Source: a virus. Taken from it: a stretch of 34,076 bases of DNA. Below are positions 1-7,515 of this stretch, piece after piece; position 1 is the stretch's first letter, and each line of letters opens with the position of its first letter. The stretch covers positions 1-34,076 of the IMG/VR virus record IMGVR_UViG_3300022933_000014; one strand, given 5' to 3'. The position numbers were made by a program, and so were the translations under genes. The notes under the pieces were generated by a model. It ran no database searches. It saw only the letters and a list, made by a program, of their open reading frames with translations, and was not told the DNA's origin.

Positions 1-57
1 TCTACCATAAAATTCCCAAGTGATTGCACCACCTATAAACCATAATAAATACATCAT
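1..57 (-). CDS. Small membrane protein, N-terminal part only (cut by left edge)
   Basis: Nineteen codons can be read from an ATG at 57 to the window edge. They begin [10 protein letters not shown] and look like the start of a membrane helix. The start overlaps the stop of the upstream 60-residue gene (54-236) as ATGA, the same coupling seen across the late operon. The rest lies outside the window, so no function can be given. It may be another small lysis or membrane protein. Confidence 0.45.
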   Translation of the reverse strand, partial: MMYLLWFIGGAITWEFYGR

Positions 58-236
58 TTAACTATCCACCCATGAGACGCTGCCCAAAGATAAACTAGCC
101 CAACGAGAGCCATTGCTGTAATACCTTTAAGACTCCATTTCCCAAACTCCATAAACTTTTTATCTAACCACTCTTGTAAGCCTTCCTTCATCGCTTGCTT
201 ATTCAGTTCTTTAATTTCCTCTGGATTAGGTTTCAT
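54..236 (-). CDS. Small single-span membrane protein, 60 aa
   Basis: The N-terminal half is charged and helical (residues 1-35, many K and E). One hydrophobic segment follows at about residues 38-56 ([15 protein letters not shown]), and the protein ends soon after it. This predicts a single-span protein with a soluble N-terminal helix, as in small holin-like or accessory membrane proteins found after phage tail-fibre genes. The start overlaps the end of the upstream 57-residue gene by 11 bases, so the two are probably translationally coupled. The membrane topology is read from the sequence; any lysis role is inference. Confidence 0.7.
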   Translation of the reverse strand: MKPNPEEIKELNKQAMKEGLQEWLDKKFMEFGKWSLKGITAMALVGLVYLWAASHGWIVK

Positions 237-399
237 CAGTATCCTCTGGTGTGTTACCCTCTGCTACCCATTCTAGGTATTCTTGGTAGTCTGTGTTGGC
301 AGGGTCAAATGGGATACAAGCTCCATCACTTATACGAATAACACAATGTACATTTCCATCTAAACCTTTTGTGCTTAATTTATAATTCTGCACTTGCAT
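226..399 (-). CDS. Small conserved tail-region protein, 57 aa
   Basis: A short gene with a perfect AGGAGG ribosome-binding site five bases before its ATG at 399. It overlaps the end of the 373-residue tail gene by 20 bases and the next gene by 11. The protein has a charged N-terminal half ([15 protein letters not shown]) and the motif [20 protein letters not shown] near the C-terminus. That pattern, a short segment ending in a YxxYLxWxxxGNTPE-like tail, recurs in small proteins encoded beside phage tail-fibre genes. Its biochemical role is unknown to me; its position suggests an appendage accessory or assembly factor. Confidence 0.75.
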   Translation of the reverse strand: MQVQNYKLSTKGLDGNVHCVIRISDGACIPFDPANTDYQEYLEWVAEGNTPEDTDET

Positions 400-1501
400 A
401 CCAACCTCCTATAATAAGTTTTTGCGAGCCAGCAGTTAAAGTTCCACCAGAGCTATTTGCTACAGAAAATCCAAATTCTTTTGGACCATTTGGTGTTGCT
501 GCGCTATTTGCCGCATAATCTGTACCGCCATCGTTAGACCATCTAGCTGTATTTGTTGGTGTTGTATATGGATACAAAACAACAGTAGGGCTAGCTCTTT
601 TTGTAACAACAAAGGGTACTGTTGCATAATAATTACCATTAGCTATATTATTATATATATTTGTTACAGTAAATGTAGCATCGGACGCCGTTAAAATTGG
701 TGTCGCTTGCTGGGCAGATTTTTCAAAATATCTCTGACACAAAGCTAACTGCTGTCCGTATTGTAAGTTTTCAAATGGTGTTGCTGTTGTATTTGCTTCT
801 AGTTGTACACCTGTTACATTCCAATTAGAAATTGTACCTATATTAGCAACTGTAGATGTAGGTTGAAATATTTGTCCTGCTTGCCAAGCATCTGCTGTGC
901 CTTCGTATTGAGAACCTGTACCCATACCAAAAGTAATTATCATTCCTGCTGTATTATCTGTGTCCCAAGTCCCTGATGTATCTCCAGCAATAGTTACAGT
1001 TTTATACTCCCATGTGTTAGCAACAGAGATTGTGTAAGCAAAAGGATAACTTCTATCATCATTACCATTATTTAAAGCAGCTCCATGAGAACCTGTTAAA
1101 GATGATTTTACCCAGAATGATATAGTTACTGATTGTGCTGATGCAGTACCAAATCCTAAATCAATAATGTTATAACCTTCAATCATTTGCCTAACCATAC
1201 CAAACTGACTTGTTGTAATTGAAGCGTCAGCAGTTGTTACATTGTATTTTAAACATTTAGTAAATTGTCCTGTAGGACCATCAGTTTCTTGTGAAACTGT
1301 AACAACCGCATCTGAAGCATCCCAAGCCTTCCATCTGTCAGAGGCTAGATAACTTCCACCCGCTCCTGGTGTACCTGTAGTCCCTCTCTGTGCTATCGCC
1401 ATATTACCATTGATGACAAGATTCCTTCCTACAGGAGCTGATGCTTGTAATGAGCCATCATTATATGTAATTCCATTAGTTCCGTTAATAGCTACACTCA
1501 T
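380..1501 (-). CDS. Tail fibre / appendage protein, 373 aa
   Basis: A Thr/Ser/Gly/Asn-rich, beta-rich protein typical of phage adhesins. The N-terminus ([16 protein letters not shown]) resembles short fibre attachment segments. The segment [16 protein letters not shown] at about residues 25-40 is typical of a carbohydrate-binding-like domain in phage and prophage tail proteins (family knowledge), and the stretch that follows looks like a jelly-roll. No enzyme motif is visible. Its start overlaps the stop of the S74-tipped fibre gene as TAATG at 1501. It is probably a structural receptor-binding component, and host range may depend on it. Confidence 0.8.
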   Translation of the reverse strand: MSVAINGTNGITYNDGSLQASAPVGRNLVINGNMAIAQRGTTGTPGAGGSYLASDRWKAWDASDAVVTVSQETDGPTGQFTKCLKYNVTTADASITTSQFGMVRQMIEGYNIIDLGFGTASAQSVTISFWVKSSLTGSHGAALNNGNDDRSYPFAYTISVANTWEYKTVTIAGDTSGTWDTDNTAGMIITFGMGTGSQYEGTADAWQAGQIFQPTSTVANIGTISNWNVTGVQLEANTTATPFENLQYGQQLALCQRYFEKSAQQATPILTASDATFTVTNIYNNIANGNYYATVPFVVTKRASPTVVLYPYTTPTNTARWSNDGGTDYAANSAATPNGPKEFGFSVANSSGGTLTAGSQKLIIGGWYASAEL

Positions 1502-1518
1502 TATGCGTTCTCCAATGC
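1499..1518. repeat. Direct repeat, left copy, at the 3' end of the S74 fibre gene
   Basis: CATTATGCGTTCTCCAATGC (plus strand) matches 2551-2570 at 19 of 20 positions. It covers the stop codon and last codons of the S74 fibre gene plus the start codon of the next gene. See the finding on fibre-gene exchange. Confidence 0.85.
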
Positions 1519-2553
1519 TTGTATTCTTGTTTCTAAATCTTCTATCTTTGTAATAGCTTCTTGTAGTGCTGCGGTTAGTAATGGCACAAGTTTAGATTGG
1601 TCTATGCCTTGATAGTCAGGGACTTCTCTAGTTCCCATGACTGCTTCAGTTACTACATTATCTTCATCACCTAATACTGCTGGAGTAACTTCATACTCTT
1701 CTGTTTTTATGGCATCTTTAGTGCCAACAACAGCTTCAGGTACAACTTCCTGTGCTTCGTGTGCTAGGAATCCTTCGCCATGAGAACCGTCTTGTACCCA
1801 TGACCATGTGCTTGGTTTGAGCTGTTTTAGTCTGTCTATGCTACCAGACATAGGGACTACATTTTCTTTTAAACGATAGTCTGATGATGTTCCATAACTT
1901 GTTGTAGTTGTTGAAGCTGTAATAGTCCCTACAGCATTATAAGAACCAGAAACAGACCTAATAAACTCAAGAAAATATCCAGTTCCACTAGCATACTCAT
2001 TGAAAAATTGTATATTATAGTTATTAGCTGGAGTGTAATGTTGCCATTGTCCTCCACTTTGAGAACTAGTAAATCCATATAACACTTTACCATCAGAAGC
2101 TATACGCATGCGTTCTGAACTGTTTGTATTAAATCGGATTGGTAAAGCAGCAGTTTGATTTAAAAAAGCACCTAAAGAACCACCATCATCTCCAACATAA
2201 AATGTAGCTGGAGAACCTAAAAGTGATGCTCCGTTAACTTGAAGTTTAGAGGTAGGACTAGCTGTACCAATCCCTACATTACCACTAGAGTTGATACGCA
2301 TTGCTTCTGCACCACCTTCAGCAAAGGCTATGGTATCTGCTGCTGGGAAAAACATACCTGTATTGGTATCCCCTGTTGTAGTAACAGAAGGAGCCCCTGC
2401 AGAACCTGCTGAAAATTGTATGGTTTGTGCACCAGTATCAGTAACAACTGTCCCTGTACTTGCAGGTAAGGTTAAAGTATTCGTTCCAGCAACTGCTGGT
2501 GCTGCAACTGTAATAGCTCCAGAGGTGTTTCCTGTTAATACTATATCAGCCAT
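1501..2553 (-). CDS. Tail fibre/spike with C-terminal S74 intramolecular chaperone domain
   Basis: A 350-residue adhesin. The N-terminal 220 residues are Thr/Gly/Ala-rich, with fibre-type repeats such as MRINSSGNVGIGTASP (85-100) and MRIASDGKVLYG (149-160). From about residue 222 it has the peptidase S74 / intramolecular chaperone domain of endosialidase-type spikes: SSDYRLKENV (223-232, with the Ser and Lys used for self-cleavage in that family), GFLAHEAQEVVPEAV (261-275), and a terminal coiled coil (LLTAALQEAITKIEDLETR). In this family the domain drives trimer folding and is then cut off. Both ends of the gene are TAATG junctions, and a near-perfect 20-bp repeat lies at each end. Confidence 0.9.
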   Translation of the reverse strand: MADIVLTGNTSGAITVAAPAVAGTNTLTLPASTGTVVTDTGAQTIQFSAGSAGAPSVTTTGDTNTGMFFPAADTIAFAEGGAEAMRINSSGNVGIGTASPTSKLQVNGASLLGSPATFYVGDDGGSLGAFLNQTAALPIRFNTNSSERMRIASDGKVLYGFTSSQSGGQWQHYTPANNYNIQFFNEYASGTGYFLEFIRSVSGSYNAVGTITASTTTTSYGTSSDYRLKENVVPMSGSIDRLKQLKPSTWSWVQDGSHGEGFLAHEAQEVVPEAVVGTKDAIKTEEYEVTPAVLGDEDNVVTEAVMGTREVPDYQGIDQSKLVPLLTAALQEAITKIEDLETRIQALENA

Positions 2554-2570
2554 TATGCGTTCTCCATTGC
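2551..2570. repeat. Direct repeat, right copy, at the 5' end of the S74 fibre gene
   Basis: CATTATGCGTTCTCCATTGC (plus strand) differs from 1499-1518 at one base. It spans the end of the 85-residue gene and the start codon of the fibre gene, so the two copies bracket that fibre gene in the same orientation. Confidence 0.85.
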
Positions 2571-2810
2571 ATCTAATTTAGTTTGTATTACTGCTTGTTT
2601 TTCAGCATCTATTTTTATAGTAGCTCCATCAAGAACCCAAGCATCTCTAAATGTTCTATCTTCTGGAAGAACTGTATCTTCTACAATATGATACTCAACA
2701 CCTTCAGGTACATCTTTTTTAGCTAATTCTTCTATTGTATTATTAGCTAACCATTCTTGTGTAGGATGAATAACTACTGCTTTATTATTTTGTTCATATA
2801 TTATTATCAT
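2553..2810 (-). CDS. Tail-region protein of unknown role, 85 aa
   Basis: A small acidic protein between two appendage genes. It starts MIIIYEQNNKAVVIHPTQEW and ends KLDAMENA, the same kind of -ENA ending as the S74 fibre downstream, encoded by the shared 20-bp repeat. The middle has a DRTFRDAWVLDG motif seen in small proteins next to phage tail fibres, where putative fibre-assembly roles have been proposed. It overlaps the fibre gene by one base (TAATG), which points to co-translation. I do not recognise a defined domain. Confidence 0.72.
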   Translation of the reverse strand: MIIIYEQNNKAVVIHPTQEWLANNTIEELAKKDVPEGVEYHIVEDTVLPEDRTFRDAWVLDGATIKIDAEKQAVIQTKLDAMENA

Positions 2811-2812
2811 AA

Positions 2813-3280
2813 TTACCTCATCACAATTAAGTTATTATCAGTAGTATCATACAAAGTTTTATTTGTAGATTGACCAACATAAGCTGCCCAACATTTAACT
2901 GAACCTACAGCTTTTGCATGTGTACATCCACCTACCAGATTAATACCTGATGTTACATCTTGTGGAGTAAAGGTTGCTGCATAGTTAGTGTCTGGCATAC
3001 TTGTTGTAAAGTTGACTGTGTAATCCCCTGTGCCATTATCTGTAATGGAGCTTACATTGGCACTACCTCTAATTGCTACAGTTCCTGTACCATTAAAACT
3101 TACCCAAGCTCTTACACCATATACAGGTGCAACTGAACCATATCCAGAGTTAGCTGATAGAACACCACTAGCATTTATTTCAGCTACTTTAGTTCCACCA
3201 GATTGTATTTCTACAACTCCACTTGTGTCAGAGGTTAACTTTAATCCGTTACTTGTATCTGCATTTATTATTGTAGCCAT
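2813..3280 (-). CDS. Tail appendage protein, 155 aa
   Basis: A beta-rich, Thr/Ser/Gly-rich protein with a short fibre-like N-terminus (LKLTSDTSGVVEIQSGGTKV) that resembles the attachment or repeat unit of phage fibres. It is followed by a compact domain (about 50-155) containing RAWVSFNGTGTVAIRGSANV and TTDNNLIVMR. The RAWVxFNGTGTVAIR pattern with a terminal xxPSxxxVxVxR-like end is common in small phage tail proteins. It has no transmembrane or catalytic motif. It lies two bases after the 162-residue tail gene, in the same run of appendage genes. Confidence 0.75.
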   Translation of the reverse strand: MATIINADTSNGLKLTSDTSGVVEIQSGGTKVAEINASGVLSANSGYGSVAPVYGVRAWVSFNGTGTVAIRGSANVSSITDNGTGDYTVNFTTSMPDTNYAATFTPQDVTSGINLVGGCTHAKAVGSVKCWAAYVGQSTNKTLYDTTDNNLIVMR

Positions 3281-3281
3281 A

Positions 3282-3770
3282 TTATAATATCACCCATCGT
3301 TGTCCAGAAGGAACAGTAACTGTGATGCCACTAGCAATCGTAATTGTCCCAGCAGACATTCCATTGTAGTTTGTAGGAAAAGTATAGTCTGTATTTATTG
3401 TGTCGTTATTTACAAAGATGCCATTAGTTGCACCAAACTGTGGTGCTACACCTGTATTTGTGTTGTCTTGTACTACAGCTTTTTCAGCAGGGTAAGTACA
3501 AAATACATCACTTGTGCCAGACAATGTAATTGCTGAACCAGAATTACTTGACTCCAATATTGTTGTTCTGGATAAAGTTGTGCCTGAAGATGTATAAGTG
3601 CCTAAACCTACCTCATAGTCGTTACCACTTGTAATAGCATAGTAAGTTGTATTACCATTTCCTATAGCAGCAAAAGATTGAAAACCTGTACTTGCTCCAG
3701 CTAATGTAACTGTGCCTGTGCCTGTTGTCGTAGTGGTTTCTTTTACTCTATCCTTTACGATAAGAGCCAT
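3282..3770 (-). CDS. Tail fibre-like structural protein, 162 aa
   Basis: The N-terminal 100 residues carry a pattern well known in small phage tail proteins: VKDRVKETTTTTGTGTVTLA, then GFQSFAAIGNGNTTYYAI, GLGTYTSSGTTLSRTTIL, and a closing TYPAEKAV. The last 60 residues are a separate Thr/Ile-rich segment ending in VTVPSGQRWVIL. It sits between the 130-residue tail protein and the next appendage gene. Likely a baseplate, nozzle or fibre-connector component; structural identity is inferred from pattern and position. Confidence 0.78.
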   Translation of the reverse strand: MALIVKDRVKETTTTTGTGTVTLAGASTGFQSFAAIGNGNTTYYAITSGNDYEVGLGTYTSSGTTLSRTTILESSNSGSAITLSGTSDVFCTYPAEKAVVQDNTNTGVAPQFGATNGIFVNNDTINTDYTFPTNYNGMSAGTITIASGITVTVPSGQRWVIL

Positions 3771-3779
3771 GTTTTATCC

Positions 3780-4172
3780 TTACGCTAATTCTACAGTTAG
3801 GTTGCCAGTTGTGATTTTAAATATATCACCAGAGTCAATAGTTTTAGAAGCATCTAGTGCTGTGTGGTATAACATATTTCCAGAACTAGCAGCATCCCAT
3901 AAACCTATCCATCCTACAGCTCCCCAAGCTGCGGTTGCAGTTGGAAAAGTTATATCTGCATCTGTAGCAACTAAACCTGATGTGCCTGAAGCAGTAGCAA
4001 AAGATGATGCAGTTCTAGCGTAAGAGCCACCAGAAACTTCTGTGCCAGTTCCAGCATCTGTTGGGTTTGCTGTGTGTAATGATACATATGGATTATTTAC
4101 TGCTGTAAAAGCAGTTCCGTTAAGTGTTGCGTTTAGAAGTGCGACTTCTAAATAGTCCGACATTTCAGCCAT
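3780..4172 (-). CDS. Conserved phage tail protein, 130 aa
   Basis: It has the recognisable arrangement of a small phage tail-fibre-related family: N-terminal MSDYLEVALLNATLNGTAF, then YVSLHTANPTDAGTGTEVSG, SYARTASSFA, a WGAVGWIGLWDAA motif, and a LDASKTIDSGDIFKI C-terminus. I know the pattern from podovirus and siphovirus tail clusters, where it is annotated as a tail-fibre protein without proven biochemistry. It follows the head-tail adaptor gene by six bases. An upstream in-frame ATG three codons earlier makes MAEMSDYL; either start is possible. Confidence 0.78.
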   Translation of the reverse strand: MAEMSDYLEVALLNATLNGTAFTAVNNPYVSLHTANPTDAGTGTEVSGGSYARTASSFATASGTSGLVATDADITFPTATAAWGAVGWIGLWDAASSGNMLYHTALDASKTIDSGDIFKITTGNLTVELA

Positions 4173-4178
4173 AATAAT

Positions 4179-4802
4179 TTACCTCGTTGAGTTAGTAATA
4201 GTAAGTGGTTGAGCAGGGTATTCAGATTCATCATCACTCTTGAGTAGAGCTATCATTCCTCTGTCATACATACTTGCCCATGTATTAAGTCTTTCATCAT
4301 TCATCAAATAAGGTTCTGCTTCACCTAATGCAGCGTAAAGTAATAAATCAGGTGTATTAGCTAACCAAAGGTTAGATGAATTAGTGTCGCTCAAATATTC
4401 TGGTTGATAAAAGTAAACCATTTGTAGCGTGTAAACGCTGTCAGGGATTGGAGCAAATTGAAACTCTGCACCTAGCAGTGTGTAAAAATTAGGTAATCCA
4501 GAAACAGCAGTATGTGCATTTCTAAAAAAATTGCTTGTAGATAAAAATTTAATTGTTTGTGGTGGGTTGCCTTGTAAATGCAAATCTTTCATAGCTACAA
4601 AATCTGAAGGCAAAGATACAGTAGCATCACCTGCTGTAGTAGATGCAGTAGCAACTTTAAGCATTTGTCTTATGCGTAAGTCTCTTAACAATCTATCTTC
4701 AGCTAGTCTAATAAACTCTGGTATCTGGGTTGTTAAATCAGAACGAGCTAAATAATCAGCTATAGTAGCTTGTAGCGTTGTGTAGTCTGTAAAAAATGCC
4801 AT
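4179..4802 (-). CDS. Head-tail adaptor (P22 gp4 / SU10 adaptor type)
   Basis: A 207-residue protein with the features of podovirus adaptor proteins that ring the bottom of the portal. The helical N-terminus includes TLQATIADYLARSDL and IPEFIRLAEDRLLRDLRIRQ. A beta-rich middle (VSLPSDFVAMKDLHLQG, FQFAPIPDSVYTLQMVYFYQPEYL) is followed by a helical C-terminal part (NTPDLLLYAALGEAEPYLMNDERL). The FIxxAExRLxRDLR helix and the LPxDFxxxxxL motif are characteristic. The gene lies between capsid and tail genes, the normal place for this function. The start is clear and the stop abuts the next gene. Confidence 0.82.
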   Translation of the reverse strand: MAFFTDYTTLQATIADYLARSDLTTQIPEFIRLAEDRLLRDLRIRQMLKVATASTTAGDATVSLPSDFVAMKDLHLQGNPPQTIKFLSTSNFFRNAHTAVSGLPNFYTLLGAEFQFAPIPDSVYTLQMVYFYQPEYLSDTNSSNLWLANTPDLLLYAALGEAEPYLMNDERLNTWASMYDRGMIALLKSDDESEYPAQPLTITNSTR

Positions 4803-5144
4803 TTAAATTCTGCCCTGTTTTGTTCTAAAAAAACGATTGTCTGGATGATTTAAAAATTCTTTAAATCTCTTTAAATCTATTACATTAAATCCTTGCATTA
4901 TCTTTTTATGATTTAAGTCATCAACAACTGTCATTGGTATAGATGCAATCTTGTTATCAAACATATCATCACCCCATTTTGATGATGAAGTAATAATTTC
5001 TTCTTTGTTCATTTCAACAATATCTGTTACATCTTGTTTTGTTTCTATCACATAACCATCATTATCATGGTCATCGTGTTTTGTTTGGTGTCTATATTTT
5101 ATTGGTTTAGACCAACTGTTCTTATATTCTTTTTTATCTTCCAT
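4803..5144 (-). CDS. Hypothetical head-region protein, 113 aa
   Basis: A hydrophilic protein with a His/Asp-rich stretch near residues 19-29 (HQTKHDDHDNDG) and a C-terminal half containing NVIDLKRFKEFLNHPDNRFF. It is encoded between major capsid and adaptor, where podoviruses often carry a small head-completion or capsid-associated protein. I recognise no family. It is preceded by a hairpin at 5155-5185, so expression may be lower than that of the capsid gene. Confidence 0.7.
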   Translation of the reverse strand: MEDKKEYKNSWSKPIKYRHQTKHDDHDNDGYVIETKQDVTDIVEMNKEEIITSSSKWGDDMFDNKIASIPMTVVDDLNHKKIMQGFNVIDLKRFKEFLNHPDNRFFRTKQGRI

Positions 5145-5154
5145 AATCTTCCTT

Positions 5155-5185
5155 AAAAGATATGCCCACCGAAGTGGGCTATATC
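5155..5185 (-). terminator. UUCG hairpin after the major capsid gene
   Basis: On the minus strand GCCCAC pairs with GTGGGC across a TTCG tetraloop (5164-5179). The stem extends by GATAT/ATATC around one unpaired base, giving about 11 pairs, and is followed by only four T residues. It is a weak or leaky intrinsic terminator, or an mRNA-stabilising hairpin that raises capsid output relative to the genes after it. Confidence 0.65.
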
Positions 5186-5201
5186 AATACTTAATATTTA
5201 A

Positions 5202-6188
5202 TTAAGCGTTTAAATCAGCAACGATTGCATGAGCTGCTTCGTTACTTACTTGCAGAGTTAATTCTGTAAGTATTTGATGTTTTTCAGCATCACCTGTTTT
5301 AGCTAGTAAAGTAGACTGGAATGGTCTTAAAGTTGCACAAGACAACATTGTTGGGTCTATAATAAGAGCTTGTTCGCCATTGTTAGAAGCATAATCAGAA
5401 GTCATGAATCTTTCTGGTATAACTGAAAGCATACCAAAGTCTGAAAGATAAACATCTGCTGCGCCAACAATTGCTGCTGCTTTAGTGCTTTTGCCAGCGT
5501 TGTCAGTCCAAACACGATTAGCTGCAATACCAGAGAAAGCTGATACTTTAACTTTTTGGTTTGGTGGAACAACTAACATAGTTGGAGTGCCACCTGCATT
5601 AAACGCTGCTTTCATAGCAGTTTTTAAAGATGCTTCTGTAAATGCTGCTGTAGTACTAGTTGAAGTTGCAGTTCTAATTGCAGAACCTGGAGGGGATGCT
5701 GGAGCTGCTGGAGAACCTGTACCTACTGAAGTCCAGTTAGTTCTAATCCAAGTTTGTAGAGATGCCATCTTTGGTGCTGTTGAACCTGCTGATGTTACTG
5801 GAGCAACATTACCAAGAATAGCAAATTCTATGTCTCGTTTTAGTTCTTGTCCTGCTTTAGCTAATTGATAAGCTGTTTCTGTCTTACGACCAGCTTTATC
5901 AACTCCATCAAGAGTGCCAGTAATGTTTACTGTTTTACCCATGATTTGAGTTCTGTTTGTAGCTCTAACTGTAGGTACGGCTGTAAATGCTGCTGCATCC
6001 GCTCCTTCAACTAATGCTGTGTTAGCCGCTGCACCTAGTGTATCTGTTTGCCACTCATGTAGAGTAGCTGTTGCTTTTGTTTTTCCGATAGAAGAAACTA
6101 CAGGAGTTTCTGTCGGAGCAATATTGTATATGGTGTTGGATAAATCCTCACGCATACCAATTGCTTGATAAGTATGAAATGAAGCCAT
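5202..6188 (-). CDS. Major capsid protein (SU10 / DUF5309-like)
   Basis: A 328-residue protein whose N-terminus reads SFHTYQAIGMREDLSNTIYN, then IAPTETPVVSSIGKTKATAT and HEWQTDTL. This is the signature of the SU10-type major capsid protein family (also catalogued as DUF5309), an HK97-fold capsid protein. The segment RTQIMGKTVNITGTLDGVDK and the Lys-rich helix ELKRDIEFAILGNVAP fit that family too. It lies immediately downstream of the scaffold-like gene and upstream of adaptor genes, the canonical head order. No protease gene is apparent nearby, so processing is probably absent. Confidence 0.9.
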   Translation of the reverse strand: MASFHTYQAIGMREDLSNTIYNIAPTETPVVSSIGKTKATATLHEWQTDTLGAAANTALVEGADAAAFTAVPTVRATNRTQIMGKTVNITGTLDGVDKAGRKTETAYQLAKAGQELKRDIEFAILGNVAPVTSAGSTAPKMASLQTWIRTNWTSVGTGSPAAPASPPGSAIRTATSTSTTAAFTEASLKTAMKAAFNAGGTPTMLVVPPNQKVKVSAFSGIAANRVWTDNAGKSTKAAAIVGAADVYLSDFGMLSVIPERFMTSDYASNNGEQALIIDPTMLSCATLRPFQSTLLAKTGDAEKHQILTELTLQVSNEAAHAIVADLNA

Positions 6189-6200
6189 TGTTATTTTTCC

Positions 6201-7232
6201 TTAAATAAAGTTTTCAAATAAAGCTGCTGCATCTCTGGCATCACCAGTTTGCAGTAACCTGTTCTGTTGTTTTTTAGTTCTGTCTGTTACAGTCTGCTTT
6301 ACTTTAGCTCCACCTTTTATTGTCTTGGGAGCATTAGCGACTTTCTTTTTAACACCAGCTTTACCTGCCATTAATTTGTCGTATTGTGCCGCTTTATGTA
6401 ACACTAAAACATGGCGAGAGTCATAGACTTGAGATAACTCTTCATCTGTGAAACCAACCTTTTTTCCATAGTTGCGAATACTATTTCTAATTTGTTCGCC
6501 TTTGGCTTTGTCTGAAAACTCTGGCAAGGATTGTGCTAGTTTTTGTGCTTCTTCTGCTACAAACTTTTGCATTTGGTCTGCTCTTACTGCGTTTTGCTCT
6601 TCAGCAAGGCGGTGTCGTTCAGATTGCACAGCTTGTAACTGTTCTTTTTTTTCGGTCATTTCTGCGACCTTAACTGCATATCCTATTGGGTCGTTCTCTT
6701 TCATTGCAGATAAATCTTCTGGGCTGTCATTATTGCCAACCAAGAATTGTTCAACTGCTTGAAGTTTTTGAGCATAGTCATCCCTAACTTGTCTAGCTTC
6801 AAGAATAGCTTTAGCTTCTTGTTCAATTACTTTACGCTGTTCGGCTACTTCTTGAGTCTTTTTAGTATAGTCGCTGCCAAGTTGATAAGATTTCTTTAGT
6901 TCATCAAGGGTAACTTCTTTTTCCTCACCTGCTGCTTTTATGGTGAAAGTTTGTTCTTCCTCAACTTCTTCAGGTTCTTCAGGTTCTTCAACTTCGGAGT
7001 CTACATCTTCTTCCACTTCATCTTCGGTTGCTTCTACAGCTTCCTCGTAATCCGCTTCGTCTTCTGCTTCCTCTACCTCTGCTTCTTGTGTATCTTCTTC
7101 CGTTTCAGTTGGTTGCTCGTTAGAGTCCTCTGGTGTGGATAACATACCCTCAAATGCAGATGTTGCATCATCTATTGTTATAGGGCTATCATTCCCACTT
7201 CCAACTTCTGGAGTCGTGGTTTCTTCACTCAT
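6201..7232 (-). CDS. Scaffolding protein (candidate)
   Basis: A 343-residue, very acidic and helical protein. Residues 1-100 are dominated by Glu, Asp and Thr (runs such as EEPEEPEEVEEE); about 100-270 is a long coiled coil rich in Q, E, K and A. The C-terminus is basic (KKKVANAPKTIKGGAKVKQT), as expected for binding the capsid shell. This composition and its position directly before the major capsid gene are those of podovirus scaffolds. The identification rests on composition and order, not on a specific sequence motif. The Glu/Pro stretch is encoded by a short tandem repeat near 6970-6990. Confidence 0.78.
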   Translation of the reverse strand: MSEETTTPEVGSGNDSPITIDDATSAFEGMLSTPEDSNEQPTETEEDTQEAEVEEAEDEADYEEAVEATEDEVEEDVDSEVEEPEEPEEVEEEQTFTIKAAGEEKEVTLDELKKSYQLGSDYTKKTQEVAEQRKVIEQEAKAILEARQVRDDYAQKLQAVEQFLVGNNDSPEDLSAMKENDPIGYAVKVAEMTEKKEQLQAVQSERHRLAEEQNAVRADQMQKFVAEEAQKLAQSLPEFSDKAKGEQIRNSIRNYGKKVGFTDEELSQVYDSRHVLVLHKAAQYDKLMAGKAGVKKKVANAPKTIKGGAKVKQTVTDRTKKQQNRLLQTGDARDAAALFENFI

Positions 7233-7284
7233 TGTATTTCCTTAATCGCCATCTAGGTGTGGCATTACCATACAGGCTAAATGC

Positions 7285-7515
7285 CTATAATATTGTCCAT
7301 GATTTATCCTTAATCTTGTCGCTGTCTACGATAGATTGAAGTCTAGTCATCATGCTGTCTATTGCCTTAATCCTTTGATAAGCTCTTTCTCTTGTAGCTA
7401 CATCTTCTGGATTAGAATTTTGTATTTCTGCATAACACTCTTTGGTCATATCTTTTATTTCATCAAGAAATGATTGAGTATTTAATACGCTTTTAATTTC
7501 AGCTTTTTTGTCCAT
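7285..7515 (-). CDS. Small helical head-region protein, 76 aa
   Basis: An all-helical, charged protein with a KAIDSMMTRLQSIVDSDKI segment and a C-terminal KSWTIL. Its ATG overlaps the stop of the ADP-ribosyltransferase-like gene by one base at 7515 (TAATG), so the two are probably co-translated. It could be a partner or a small head protein; the sequence gives no specific function. About 50 bases separate it from the scaffold-like gene. Confidence 0.68.
   Translation of the reverse strand: MDKKAEIKSVLNTQSFLDEIKDMTKECYAEIQNSNPEDVATRERAYQRIKAIDSMMTRLQSIVDSDKIKDKSWTIL

Noticed and set aside
5485-5868. Plus-strand frame of 127 codons, hydrophobic and Val/Ala-rich
   Set aside because: Antisense shadow of the Ala/Thr-rich capsid gene; composition follows from the complementary codons.
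6960-7090. Short tandem repeats rich in CTTCTTC-type units, considered as a CRISPR-like or VNTR array
   Set aside because: They encode the acidic Glu/Pro stretch of the scaffold-like protein; units are short and irregular, with no spacers.
6951-7142. Plus-strand Phe/Arg-rich frame of 63 codons
   Set aside because: Complement of the Glu-rich scaffold segment; an artefact of low-complexity acidic codons.
7262-7292. AGGC/GCCT mini-hairpin between the scaffold-like gene and the 76-residue gene
   Set aside because: Only a four-pair stem with no T run; not distinguishable from chance.
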